Shown here: positions 1 through 6,571 of the stretch, piece by piece
Layout of the letters: each line of letters begins with the position of its first letter
Position numbering within the stretch: position 1 is the stretch's first letter
NCBI GenBank assembly: GCA_903879765.1
Contig: CAIRMS010000064.1
Location: 1-11,335 of the forward strand
Direction of reading: 5' to 3'
Origin: an uncultured Flavobacteriales bacterium
Lineage (GTDB): Bacteria; Bacteroidota; Bacteroidia; Flavobacteriales_D; Crocinitomicaceae
Length of the DNA stretch: 11,335 bases
Program-made: the position numbers and the translations under genes
The notes under the pieces: model-generated
The model's input: only the letters and a program-made list of their open reading frames with translations
What the model was told of the DNA's origin: nothing
Databases searched by the model: none

Positions 1-34
1 AAGAAAAACTCTTCGCTATCGCAGGGAAATAATG

Positions 35-592
35 CTATTTCTCACAAATAAAATAGAAGTTTTCAAGTAGTATATTCCCATAGTTTCCAGAAACTTCCGG
101 ATGAAATTGAACACCATAAATATTTTTGGTCTCGTGCTGCATACACTCATTAATGCAAGCGTCTGACGCAGCCATTAACTTGAATTCCGGTGGAATCGTG
201 ATGTGTTCACAGTGATCTTCCATCATTTCAAAACAATCGGGAAGTCTATTGAATAAAGGAGATTCTTCGATGATTTCAATTTCCTGCCAATCTCGGTCCT
301 CGCGCATTTTTGATCCAAATGCTCCGTAAAGTAATCCAATTAATTGATGACCAAAACAAATGCCCAATACTGGTTTCGGATAGGATTTCAACCAACTAAC
401 ACGTTCCAAATACTTGGACATATCAATATCTGTAATTAATAAAGGCGCACCTGAAAAAACGAGTCCAATGGATTCTATGGCCATTTCTTCTGTTAAATCA
501 TGAAAACCAACACATTTGGTGTCACAATACTCTTCAAAAGCGGAAATAATCTGTGGGGTTTTTGAACTGCCACAATCGACAATTAGCATCAT
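35..592 (-). CDS. Class I glutamine amidotransferase domain protein (GuaA N-terminal-like)
   Basis: A free-standing 185-residue class I (triad) glutamine amidotransferase domain. Seen in the sequence: the nucleophile elbow GICFGHQ with Cys79, and the C-terminal FHPE motif giving His164 and Glu166, which complete the Cys-His-Glu triad that releases ammonia from glutamine. The length is that of one amidotransferase domain; no synthetase domain follows, so this is not complete GMP synthase or carbamoyl-phosphate synthase. Relatives include GuaA-like stand-alone proteins and gamma-glutamyl peptide hydrolases, so the substrate cannot be named. It is the last gene of the mutL-rhomboid string. Its ATG overlaps the upstream nuclease stop codon (ATGA, 589-592). 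A second ATG lies directly behind (589-587), so the start may be one codon later. The stop is TAG at 35-37. The fold is confident, the biological role is not. Confidence 0.9.
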   Translation of the reverse strand: MMLIVDCGSSKTPQIISAFEEYCDTKCVGFHDLTEEMAIESIGLVFSGAPLLITDIDMSKYLERVSWLKSYPKPVLGICFGHQLIGLLYGAFGSKMREDRDWQEIEIIEESPLFNRLPDCFEMMEDHCEHITIPPEFKLMAASDACINECMQHETKNIYGVQFHPEVSGNYGNILLENFYFICEK

Positions 593-1707
593 TTTTCACG
601 GGAAAAAGTACACACAAGTGCACGGTGATCACTCAATTCTTCTTTTTGAATGTTAAATCCACTGGTTGTTAAGCGAGGATCAAAAAACATATAATCGATT
701 CTACCTGCTGGCAATCTTCCAATATAGGTTGATCCAATTCCATTACTGGTGTGACGAAAAGCATCTTTTAAGAAGCGATTGAACTGATTATAGGTGTACG
801 ACATCGGTGTGTCATTAAAGTCACCACAAACAATCACAGGATAAGGAGATGTCTTAATGTGTTCTACCACGCGACGAGCTTGTTCCGCTCGTTTCAAATA
901 AGCCAAACGTAATTTAGCATAAACGTTTCGAATGATGCGTTCGCTAGCCATCGTTTCTTCATCCGTAGGGGCTTCAATGTTTGGATCTGTATTTAGGCGA
1001 ATGGATTGTAAATGGACATTGTATACACGGAATGTATCTTGATTTTTGATAATATCCGCATAGATACAATAGTTGAAATCTCCACTTCCCTGTGATTCGA
1101 ACATGACATCACCTTTGGAAATAATGGGATATTTAGAAAACATCGCGATGCCATAATTTTGACGTGTGCTGTGTTTGTGTGCACTGCGCTCATGGTAATT
1201 CCGATTACCCATTATGGCAAACAACGAATCAATAACTTCAAAGTTTGTTGGTTTATCTTGACGGTAATATTCTTGTAAACATAAAACATCAGGATTCGTC
1301 TTTCGAATGTAGGCAAAGATGTTGTTACGGTGTTCAATGGATGTCGAAAACGAAGGGTTGAAAAGGTCGAATAAGCGAACATTGTAAGTAAGTATTTTCA
1401 TTCCAGCTGTATCAGCTTCTTGATTCGATGAAAACGCCAAGCTTCTGAAGTGCATTTTTCCACCGAGAACGAGAACCACTAGTGTGTATATTGCCCACTT
1501 TGATTTGACAAGTGACCAGATGAGTAATAAGGCTAAATTAATCCCGAGAAGTACAGGGTACAATAGTCCGAAAAATGGAAGGATCCCGATGGTTTCCGGA
1601 TGAAAAAATGGCGCTAAATAACACAGAAACATGGCGCCAAAACTGATTAAGCTTATCAGCTTAAAAATGGAGGAGAGGCGGAAAACGCGTTTCAACATCT
1701 TAACCAT
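589..1707 (-). CDS. Membrane-anchored endonuclease/exonuclease/phosphatase family protein
   Basis: About 372 residues from the chosen start. The N-terminus has hydrophobic stretches at roughly 15-35, 40-66 and 71-83, so it sits in the inner membrane. From residue 103 comes an endonuclease/exonuclease/phosphatase (DNase I-like) domain: YNVR (Asn109), LQEYY with metal-binding Glu146, GDFND at 295-299, RIDYMF from 336, and SDH at 359-361 with the catalytic His. The active site looks intact. Family members cleave phosphodiesters or phosphomonoesters in nucleic acids, lipids or inositides; the substrate here is unknown. The frame stays open upstream to an ATG at 1782, inside the rhomboid gene. I prefer ATG 1707, which overlaps the rhomboid stop by 8 nt, or ATG 1698 just past it, because the extra residues are basic and would come from coding sequence already used. 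The stop overlaps the amidotransferase start (ATGA). Fourth gene of the probable mutL operon. Confidence 0.87.
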   Translation of the reverse strand: MVKMLKRVFRLSSIFKLISLISFGAMFLCYLAPFFHPETIGILPFFGLLYPVLLGINLALLLIWSLVKSKWAIYTLVVLVLGGKMHFRSLAFSSNQEADTAGMKILTYNVRLFDLFNPSFSTSIEHRNNIFAYIRKTNPDVLCLQEYYRQDKPTNFEVIDSLFAIMGNRNYHERSAHKHSTRQNYGIAMFSKYPIISKGDVMFESQGSGDFNYCIYADIIKNQDTFRVYNVHLQSIRLNTDPNIEAPTDEETMASERIIRNVYAKLRLAYLKRAEQARRVVEHIKTSPYPVIVCGDFNDTPMSYTYNQFNRFLKDAFRHTSNGIGSTYIGRLPAGRIDYMFFDPRLTTSGFNIQKEELSDHRALVCTFSREK

Positions 1708-2593
1708 TTTTACTTTGATTAAACAAAAAGTCTTTTTCAGCCTTCGATAATGAATCATAGCCCGATTTCGATATTTTATCAAGAATTTGATCCATTTTCA
1801 CTTGTTTTTGACGTTTTTCGCTGTTAAACTCTTCGTCTGTCTTAAATCTTGTGCGTGTCGTTTTTACTTTTTTCTCACGTGTAAAAATCGAAGTGAAACG
1901 CGAGAAAAATCCATCTAACTTAGTTAAAATGTTTTTAGAAGAATGAAGATTCTGAATGGATAATAAGCCAAATAGTGCGCCTCCTAGGTGAGCAAAATGG
2001 GCGATTTGATCATCCGTGCCAAGATTGATTAAATCTTTGAATAGGAAAAACAAGGCTAAAAAGTAAATGCGAATAGGGAAGACCCCAAACAAACTGACTT
2101 GAAGATTTGGTTGATAAAAGGCGAGTGCAGTAAAAATTGCCATTATGGAACCAGAGGCTCCGAGAATCACCACATTCGTTCCTTGCAATGCGGGAAAAAG
2201 ATTATTCGCTAAAATCTCTAAAATCCCACCGGCAATCCCACCAAATAAATAGGTAAGCCAAAGTTTTTTCCTGCTGAAATATTGCTCGAAGAAACGACCT
2301 GAAAAATAGAGAAATAACATGTTGAACAGGAGGTGTCCAAATTGTTCATGTGTAAAAATACTTGTTACCAATCCCCATGGAGCACGAATGAACGCTGGGA
2401 AAGCACTATTCAAATCCAATAAATGGTGAATCCACGCATCGCTCATAAGTGGATCAATGTTAAAAAGAAGCAAACTCTTTTTAAGAAGTAAAATCCCCAA
2501 AAACACACATACATTGACAATGATCAAACGATTGGTCATTGTTCCTGCACGCAACTGATGTTTAAGTTCATCTATGAAATTTCTTCCCTGCAT
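1700..2593 (-). CDS. Rhomboid-family intramembrane serine protease with cytoplasmic C-terminal tail
   Basis: A 297-residue multi-pass membrane protein. Rhomboid signatures are seen: His87 followed by Asn91 (oxyanion-side HxxxN), the nucleophile motif GASG with Ser147, and AHLGG with the catalytic His202 in the last core helix. Rhomboids cut transmembrane substrates inside the bilayer with this Ser-His dyad; the substrate is unknown. After the six-helix core (about 25-215) a polar, basic tail of about 80 residues ends in a helical segment (about 267-295) beginning DQILDKISKSGYDSL. From memory this matches a C-terminal extension common in Bacteroidota rhomboids (DUF6576-like); I could not verify it. 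The ATG at 2593 follows directly on the stop of the preceding rhomboid (TAA then ATG, no gap), implying translational coupling. Its stop overlaps the probable start of the next gene. Confidence in the family is high. Confidence 0.93.
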   Translation of the reverse strand: MQGRNFIDELKHQLRAGTMTNRLIIVNVCVFLGILLLKKSLLLFNIDPLMSDAWIHHLLDLNSAFPAFIRAPWGLVTSIFTHEQFGHLLFNMLFLYFSGRFFEQYFSRKKLWLTYLFGGIAGGILEILANNLFPALQGTNVVILGASGSIMAIFTALAFYQPNLQVSLFGVFPIRIYFLALFFLFKDLINLGTDDQIAHFAHLGGALFGLLSIQNLHSSKNILTKLDGFFSRFTSIFTREKKVKTTRTRFKTDEEFNSEKRQKQVKMDQILDKISKSGYDSLSKAEKDFLFNQSKNG

Positions 2594-3328
2594 TTACCAA
2601 AAATTAGTTCGGTCTGCCCTTCTCCAAAATAAGACAATAATTGCTCCCACAATTGCTCCTCCGACATGTGCTAAATGTGCGGTGCTGTCGTTCGCATTGT
2701 TTTGAAAAGAAAGGTAAACTTCAATTAAAAAATACGCAGCGACAAAGTATTTCGCTTTTACGGGAATGGCAAAGTATAACCTGAATTCCGTGTTTGGGAA
2801 TAGAATAGCAAATGCCGCCATCACACCGAAAATTGCTCCGGATGCTCCCACCATAGGCGTAAAGGACTCCTGAGCATAGGCAACGACGGCGGAACTATTT
2901 GTTGCAAGTAATCCGTCTCGATCATTATTGATAATGAGTTGATTAATTTCGCTAATACTAAATCCTTGTTCAATGATCATTGCTTTGAATTGCATCACGT
3001 CATAAACGCCCATGATGTTATACAATGCAAAAGCTCCAAAAGCAGTGGCGATATAAAAGATGAAAAATCGTTTTGGTCCCCAAATATGCTCTAAATACGC
3101 ACCTAAAATCGCGAAAAGGTACATATTGAAAAGAATGTGGAAAAATCCACCGTGCATAAAGAAATGTGTAACAAGTTGATATGGTTTAAATAACGGTGTA
3201 TTCACAACATGTGCACCAAGGGAAGCAGTTAAATCTATTCCTTGCGTTTGTAAAACGAATGTGGCTAAAAAGAACATGATATTCAATAAAATAATGTTCT
3301 TGGTAACTTGTGGTAGTTGATTAAACAT
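2594..3328 (-). CDS. Rhomboid-family intramembrane serine protease
   Basis: A 244-residue membrane protein, the first of two adjacent rhomboids. Key residues are seen: His64 and Asn68 in FFHILFN, GASG with nucleophile Ser163, and AHVGG with His221. A loop of about 50 residues (about 107-157), partly polar, is inserted between the early helices and the GASG helix; the second rhomboid has a much shorter segment there, so the two are diverged and not a recent duplication. There is almost nothing after the last helix, only a short basic end. The start ATG at 3328 lies 2 nt after the mutL stop codon, with no strong ribosome-binding site of its own beyond what mutL translation would supply. Substrate and physiological role are unknown; being paired with a tailed rhomboid suggests related but separate functions. 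Confidence 0.93.
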   Translation of the reverse strand: MFNQLPQVTKNIILLNIMFFLATFVLQTQGIDLTASLGAHVVNTPLFKPYQLVTHFFMHGGFFHILFNMYLFAILGAYLEHIWGPKRFFIFYIATAFGAFALYNIMGVYDVMQFKAMIIEQGFSISEINQLIINNDRDGLLATNSSAVVAYAQESFTPMVGASGAIFGVMAAFAILFPNTEFRLYFAIPVKAKYFVAAYFLIEVYLSFQNNANDSTAHLAHVGGAIVGAIIVLFWRRADRTNFW

Positions 3329-3330
3329 GG

Positions 3331-5160
3331 TTAAAAGTTTGAGGCAATGTCTGTTAATAATAACGTATGCATGATTTTTTTACCGTTTGGAGCCAATGTA
3401 TGTTCTTCACATTGAAAAAGTGTTTCAATAAGCACTTGGGCCTCTTCAGGTCTACGTATTACGGCATCTTTGGACGCATTTTGCGTTAAGCGACGAACTA
3501 AATGGTGTGCTACATCTCCTTGGTCGATGTCACGATCCTGTAAATCCGCTAGCAATGAATTAATACACGCGTCAATACTGTTTTCAGGAAGGACGACTGG
3601 AGCCCCATGAATCAAAAGTGTTTCTTGTTGACATTCACATTGGAATCCCAGTTGTTTTAGAAGTTTTTCATGGCTTGACCATAAATCCATTTCTGTCCTA
3701 GTAAGCTCTTTTTCGATAGGGAAGAGCATTTGTTGGCTTTCTAAAGCTTGATGAATGAATTTTCCGATTAATTCCGTATATAAAATGCGCCATTTTGCGC
3801 GTTTCACATCAATCACTAAAAGTCCTGATTTTGTTGGTGAAAAAACATAACGGTCATGAATCATGTAATTCCCAACTTGTTGTTCTTCTTGAAATCCGAT
3901 TGTTTGCGTAGAAATAACACCTTGACCAGATGTTTCTTCTTCTATTTGATAAAATTGTTCCCAGTCAGCTGGACTTGGCATTGCTTGTCCAAAACCTTCG
4001 TTTTTGAGTGCTGTCGAAAATCCATTTCCTGTTGAACCGCCAGAAGATTTTTGAGTCTGAAAAGGATTAAAACTCGGGTCTACCATGATTTGTGGTTCCA
4101 CCGGATCTGTTTTTCGAAAAGAACTAGGAACATCAAAGCTTGTTTCAGTTTCAAAATCAAGCGTCGGGAAAATATTGTGTTTGCCAAGCGCTTGACGGAC
4201 ACTACTCAAAAGAATGGAGTAAATAAAGCGATCTTCTTCGAATTTGATTTCTGTTTTAGTTGGATGTATATTGACATCAATCTTTGCAGGATCGACATCC
4301 AAATAGATGCAATAACTTGGATAATGTTTTTCACTAATCATGCCGTCAAACGCCTTCACAATGGCATGGTGAAAATAGGAGTCTTTAAAATAGCGGTTGT
4401 TCACAAAGAAAAATTGCTCTCCTCTGGTCTTTTTGGCGGCATCTGGTTTTCCAAGGTAACCTTTAATGGATACGATATTTGTTTGCTCCTCAATTGGAAC
4501 AAGTCTTTCGTTACTATTTCGACCAAAAATACTCGCCACACGCATGCGCAATACTCCAGCTTGAAGTTGGTAGATTTCTTGACTATTGTGATGTAAACTG
4601 AATTTAATATCAGGGTGAGCCAATGCAACACGCTCAAATTCATCGCGGATGTGTCCGAATTCTATGCTTTCAGATTTTAAAAAATTTCTTCTAGCTGGAA
4701 CATTGTAAAAAAGGTTTTTCACCTCGAAAACAGTTCCTTTCGAACAGACAATTTGCTCGTTAGTTTTAATCGTATTTCCTTCCACTTCTATGCGTGTGCC
4801 TGTGTCAGCGCCTTCTTTTTTAGTTCGAAGGCTCACATGAGCGATGGAGGCAATAGATGCTAACGCTTCCCCGCGAAATCCTTTGGTTTGTAGGCGAAAT
4901 AAATCGTCTGCTGTTTTCAATTTACTTGTAGCGTGTCGCTGAAAGCATTTGACAGCATCTTCCGGTGTCATTCCATCTCCGTCGTCGACAACTTGAATCA
5001 AGGTTTTACCCGCATCCTTTATATGCAGCTGAACGAATTGTGCTCCTGCATCGATGGAGTTTTCCATGAGTTCTTTAACAACAGAAGCTGGACGTTGAAT
5101 CACTTCACCCGCCGCAATCTGATTGGCAATGTGTTCTGGAAGAAGTTGGATAATACTCAT
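3331..5160 (-). CDS. mutL: DNA mismatch repair protein MutL
   Basis: A 609-residue MutL, normal length for the family. It couples MutS mismatch recognition to strand removal through an ATP-driven N-terminal clamp. GHL ATPase motifs are seen in order: IAAGEVIQRP then KELMENSIDAG (Glu30, Asn34), DDGDGM (59-64), ATSKL (77-81) and KGFRGEALASIA (93-104). The transducer domain follows with the NNRYF and DVNIHPTKTEIKF segments near 250-310. A Pro/Gly/Ser-rich linker of low conservation spans about 345-425. The C-terminal dimerisation domain keeps a CEEHTLAPNGKK motif from Cys584, but the place where endonuclease-type MutLs carry DQHAxxExxxxE reads DVKRAKWRILYTE (451-463), so the canonical metal-binding motif is missing. 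First gene of a tight minus-strand unit whose next start is 2 nt downstream. A possible promoter lies about 90 nt upstream of the ATG. Identity is certain. Confidence 0.98.
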   Translation of the reverse strand: MSIIQLLPEHIANQIAAGEVIQRPASVVKELMENSIDAGAQFVQLHIKDAGKTLIQVVDDGDGMTPEDAVKCFQRHATSKLKTADDLFRLQTKGFRGEALASIASIAHVSLRTKKEGADTGTRIEVEGNTIKTNEQIVCSKGTVFEVKNLFYNVPARRNFLKSESIEFGHIRDEFERVALAHPDIKFSLHHNSQEIYQLQAGVLRMRVASIFGRNSNERLVPIEEQTNIVSIKGYLGKPDAAKKTRGEQFFFVNNRYFKDSYFHHAIVKAFDGMISEKHYPSYCIYLDVDPAKIDVNIHPTKTEIKFEEDRFIYSILLSSVRQALGKHNIFPTLDFETETSFDVPSSFRKTDPVEPQIMVDPSFNPFQTQKSSGGSTGNGFSTALKNEGFGQAMPSPADWEQFYQIEEETSGQGVISTQTIGFQEEQQVGNYMIHDRYVFSPTKSGLLVIDVKRAKWRILYTELIGKFIHQALESQQMLFPIEKELTRTEMDLWSSHEKLLKQLGFQCECQQETLLIHGAPVVLPENSIDACINSLLADLQDRDIDQGDVAHHLVRRLTQNASKDAVIRRPEEAQVLIETLFQCEEHTLAPNGKKIMHTLLLTDIASNF

Positions 5161-5241
5161 AGTCTGACAGGGATGAAGTTTGTTAATTCATTCCCGACAC
5201 AAGAAGTTAAAACAGCCTGAAGATTTGGATAATTTGTTCGC

Positions 5242-5265
5242 ATCGTTACTTGCAAAAATAACGAT
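5242..5265. repeat. 7-bp inverted repeat overlapping the putative mutL -7 element
   Basis: ATCGTTA (5242-5248) and TAACGAT (5259-5265) are perfect reverse complements separated by 10 nt. The right arm and spacer contain the possible mutL -7 element, so the repeat would suit an operator or a small 5' hairpin. It is not followed by a T-run on either strand and so is not a convincing terminator. The function is inference. Confidence 0.35.
5253..5260 (-). promoter_or_regulatory. Possible -7 promoter element for the mutL unit
   Basis: On the minus strand these bases read TATTTTTG, an exact match to the Bacteroidota -7 consensus TAnnTTTG. It lies in the 150-nt gap before mutL and would give a leader of roughly 85 nt. 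I see no good TTG -33 element at the usual 17-21 nt distance, so the match may be chance in AT-rich DNA. Confidence 0.3.
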
Positions 5266-5310
5266 AATCCACGGGAATTTTCTCCCTCTAAACGAACTTA
5301 AACGTTTTTT

Positions 5311-5808
5311 TTACATTCGAACAATTGTCCCGCGGTATTCACCTTTCTCACCTTGGACAGGATGTTGAATCACAACCTTCCAAATGTAAGCCTTATTTCC
5401 TGGAACTAATTTGCCGTCTCTGCGATCAATTCCGTCCCAAGCATTATTGGCGTCCGTTGTTTCGTAGACAAGTCCACCATTATCTGGATCTAAAACAATC
5501 AACCTGAATGGCGTTTGACGAATGGTTAATGCAAAAGGCATAAACGTGTTGTTTCTACTATCCTGCGATTGCGGATTAAATGCATTCACTGCTAGAAGAT
5601 TGTAGTCAGATGGAATCTGAATCATTTCTTTTTCTTTCGCGACGCAACCGTTACTTCCAGTTGCTTGTACTTCAACGATGGCATAACCTTTATCGAATGC
5701 GAGTAATTCAACATTTTTGCCTGAATTCGTATTCAAAACATTCGTTGAATGCCACGAGATAAAACCTTCGCTCGACTCTGCTTGAATGCTCATTTTTTGG
5801 TAAACCAT
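5311..5808 (-). CDS. C-terminal fragment: PKD-like region plus gliding-motility-type C-terminal domain (frameshifted off the upstream anti-sigma-like gene)
   Basis: A 165-codon open frame that appears to be the 3' part of the upstream anti-sigma-like gene. Residues about 10-65 (SEGFISWHST to SNGCVAKEKE) look like the end of an Ig/PKD-like bacterial surface repeat. Residues about 70-165 resemble the gliding-motility-associated C-terminal domain (TIGR04131-like, type B type IX secretion signal): AFNPQSQDSRN near the start, IVLDPDNGGLVYE, WDG at 124-126, the PG turn at 136-137, YIWKV, and a terminal GTIVRM. It has no signal peptide, so it makes little sense as a separate protein. If translated alone it could start at ATG 5808 or at ATG 5793; the latter has a GAGG-like site upstream. 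Deleting one A from the run at 5793-5798 joins it to the upstream frame as one protein of about 419 residues. It may be a broken gene or a sequencing indel. Confidence 0.75.
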   Translation of the reverse strand: MVYQKMSIQAESSEGFISWHSTNVLNTNSGKNVELLAFDKGYAIVEVQATGSNGCVAKEKEMIQIPSDYNLLAVNAFNPQSQDSRNNTFMPFALTIRQTPFRLIVLDPDNGGLVYETTDANNAWDGIDRRDGKLVPGNKAYIWKVVIQHPVQGEKGEYRGTIVRM

Positions 5809-6571
5809 CCTCGTAATTTAACGTGCGATCAGAATTGATGTTTAAAGTTGGAGTTGCGCTGACGTTAAAACTTCCAAATTCTTCAAACTGACCGTAAGGA
5901 CCAGTATTAGCTGTTAACGTTACCTTTCCTGGTTCCGTTAATTTCAATGAAATGGCTTCGTTGTAAGAAAAATGCAGTTCTTTTCCAGCATAACTAATCA
6001 TTCGTTCATGGCGTTGATCCGCTTCCACCTGCAACGTTTCACCTTGACACCTGTTTTTGAAATCGATGATAACTACTCGTCCATTATAGGAAGGTGTTGG
6101 TTCTATATCTACATCATCAATTGCTTGGTCTGTTAATCCTAGCACTTCCATTTGATCTAAAATGCGTGGAATCGAATGAGGAATAAGTTCCGTAATGACA
6201 ACTGGTGGTATAAATCCTGGACTCGTCAATGGATCTATTCCTTTTGGATTCGTTTCAATGTCAACTAAACGTTGGTGAGTAGAAGGAGATGTTTCACCTT
6301 GATTAGGCGCAACAGTAGTTGGGGAATTCGTTTCCTTTGTTCTTGTTTTTTCTTTCGTTTCTTTGAACGCGCGGGTAGAAGAAGTTGGCAGGGTAAAATA
6401 CGCCGCAATTCCAATTGCAACAACCAAGGCAGCGGTCCATTTGATTTGTGTTGCCTGATACCATTTTTTAGGGCTCAATTTTTTATTCAAGGATTCCCAT
6501 GCTTGCGCATCGTAAGGAAGCTCGAACTGATTCAAGGCCTCTTTAAAGCTATTTTCTAAACCATCTTTCAT
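5708..6571 (-). CDS. Anti-sigma-factor-like single-pass membrane protein (N-terminal part of a frameshifted gene)
   Basis: The open frame gives 287 residues. Residues 1-43 are cytoplasmic-looking, with a segment around LPYDAQAWESLNKKL like the short amphipathic N-terminus of many Bacteroidota anti-sigma proteins encoded beside ECF sigma genes. A transmembrane helix lies at about 44-62. A Thr/Pro/Ser-rich linker follows, then periplasmic or surface Ig-like sequence from about 165. The last 28 residues (from Asn260) are Arg- and aromatic-rich, unlike what precedes, and overlap the other frame that carries a sensible continuation; they are probably an artefact of a shift at the A6 run 5793-5798. 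Its ATG overlaps the sigma-factor stop codon (ATGA, 6568-6571), implying coupled translation and a sigma/anti-sigma pair. The anti-sigma role is inferred from context and topology; I do not see a zinc-binding anti-sigma motif. Confidence 0.75.
   Translation of the reverse strand: MKDGLENSFKEALNQFELPYDAQAWESLNKKLSPKKWYQATQIKWTAALVVAIGIAAYFTLPTSSTRAFKETKEKTRTKETNSPTTVAPNQGETSPSTHQRLVDIETNPKGIDPLTSPGFIPPVVITELIPHSIPRILDQMEVLGLTDQAIDDVDIEPTPSYNGRVVIIDFKNRCQGETLQVEADQRHERMISYAGKELHFSYNEAISLKLTEPGKVTLTANTGPYGQFEEFGSFNVSATPTLNINSDRTLNYEDGLPKNEHSSRVERRFYLVAFNECFEYEFRQKC
5793..5798 (-). other. A6 homopolymer at the probable frameshift site
   Basis: On the minus strand a run of six A residues lies where the anti-sigma-like frame stops making sense and the PKD-like/CTD frame begins. 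Reading one A fewer turns GLPKNEH into GLPKMSIQAESSEG and continues smoothly into the C-terminal domain. A -1 shift here would instead give an immediate TGA, so only +1 (or loss of one A) restores the protein. Six As is short for efficient polymerase slippage, so an indel or sequencing error is likelier than programmed recoding. Confidence 0.7.

Noticed and set aside
1..34. Possible terminator downstream of the amidotransferase gene
   Set aside because: Only 34 bases are visible; the minus strand ends in a T-rich stretch, but I see no complete stem in the window.
1708..1782. Upstream extension of the EEP-family frame to ATG 1782
   Set aside because: The added 25 residues lie within the tail of the rhomboid gene, are basic and low in family character, and ATGs at 1707 and 1698 fit the usual tight spacing of this gene string.
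4051..4596. Plus-strand open frame of 181 codons inside mutL
   Set aside because: It is fully antisense to conserved MutL coding sequence, its composition (rich in Cys, Phe, Ile, Lys) is that of a shadow frame, and no family is recognisable.
5274..5313. Terminator after the CTD fragment (AAACG/CGTTT and GGGA/TCCC pairs)
   Set aside because: The stems are 4-5 bp and lack a following T-run on the minus strand.
5793..5798. Programmed -1 ribosomal frameshift at the A6 run
   Set aside because: A -1 shift there leads straight into TGA; only a +1 shift or loss of one base joins the frames, and no stop or rare-codon +1 signal is evident.
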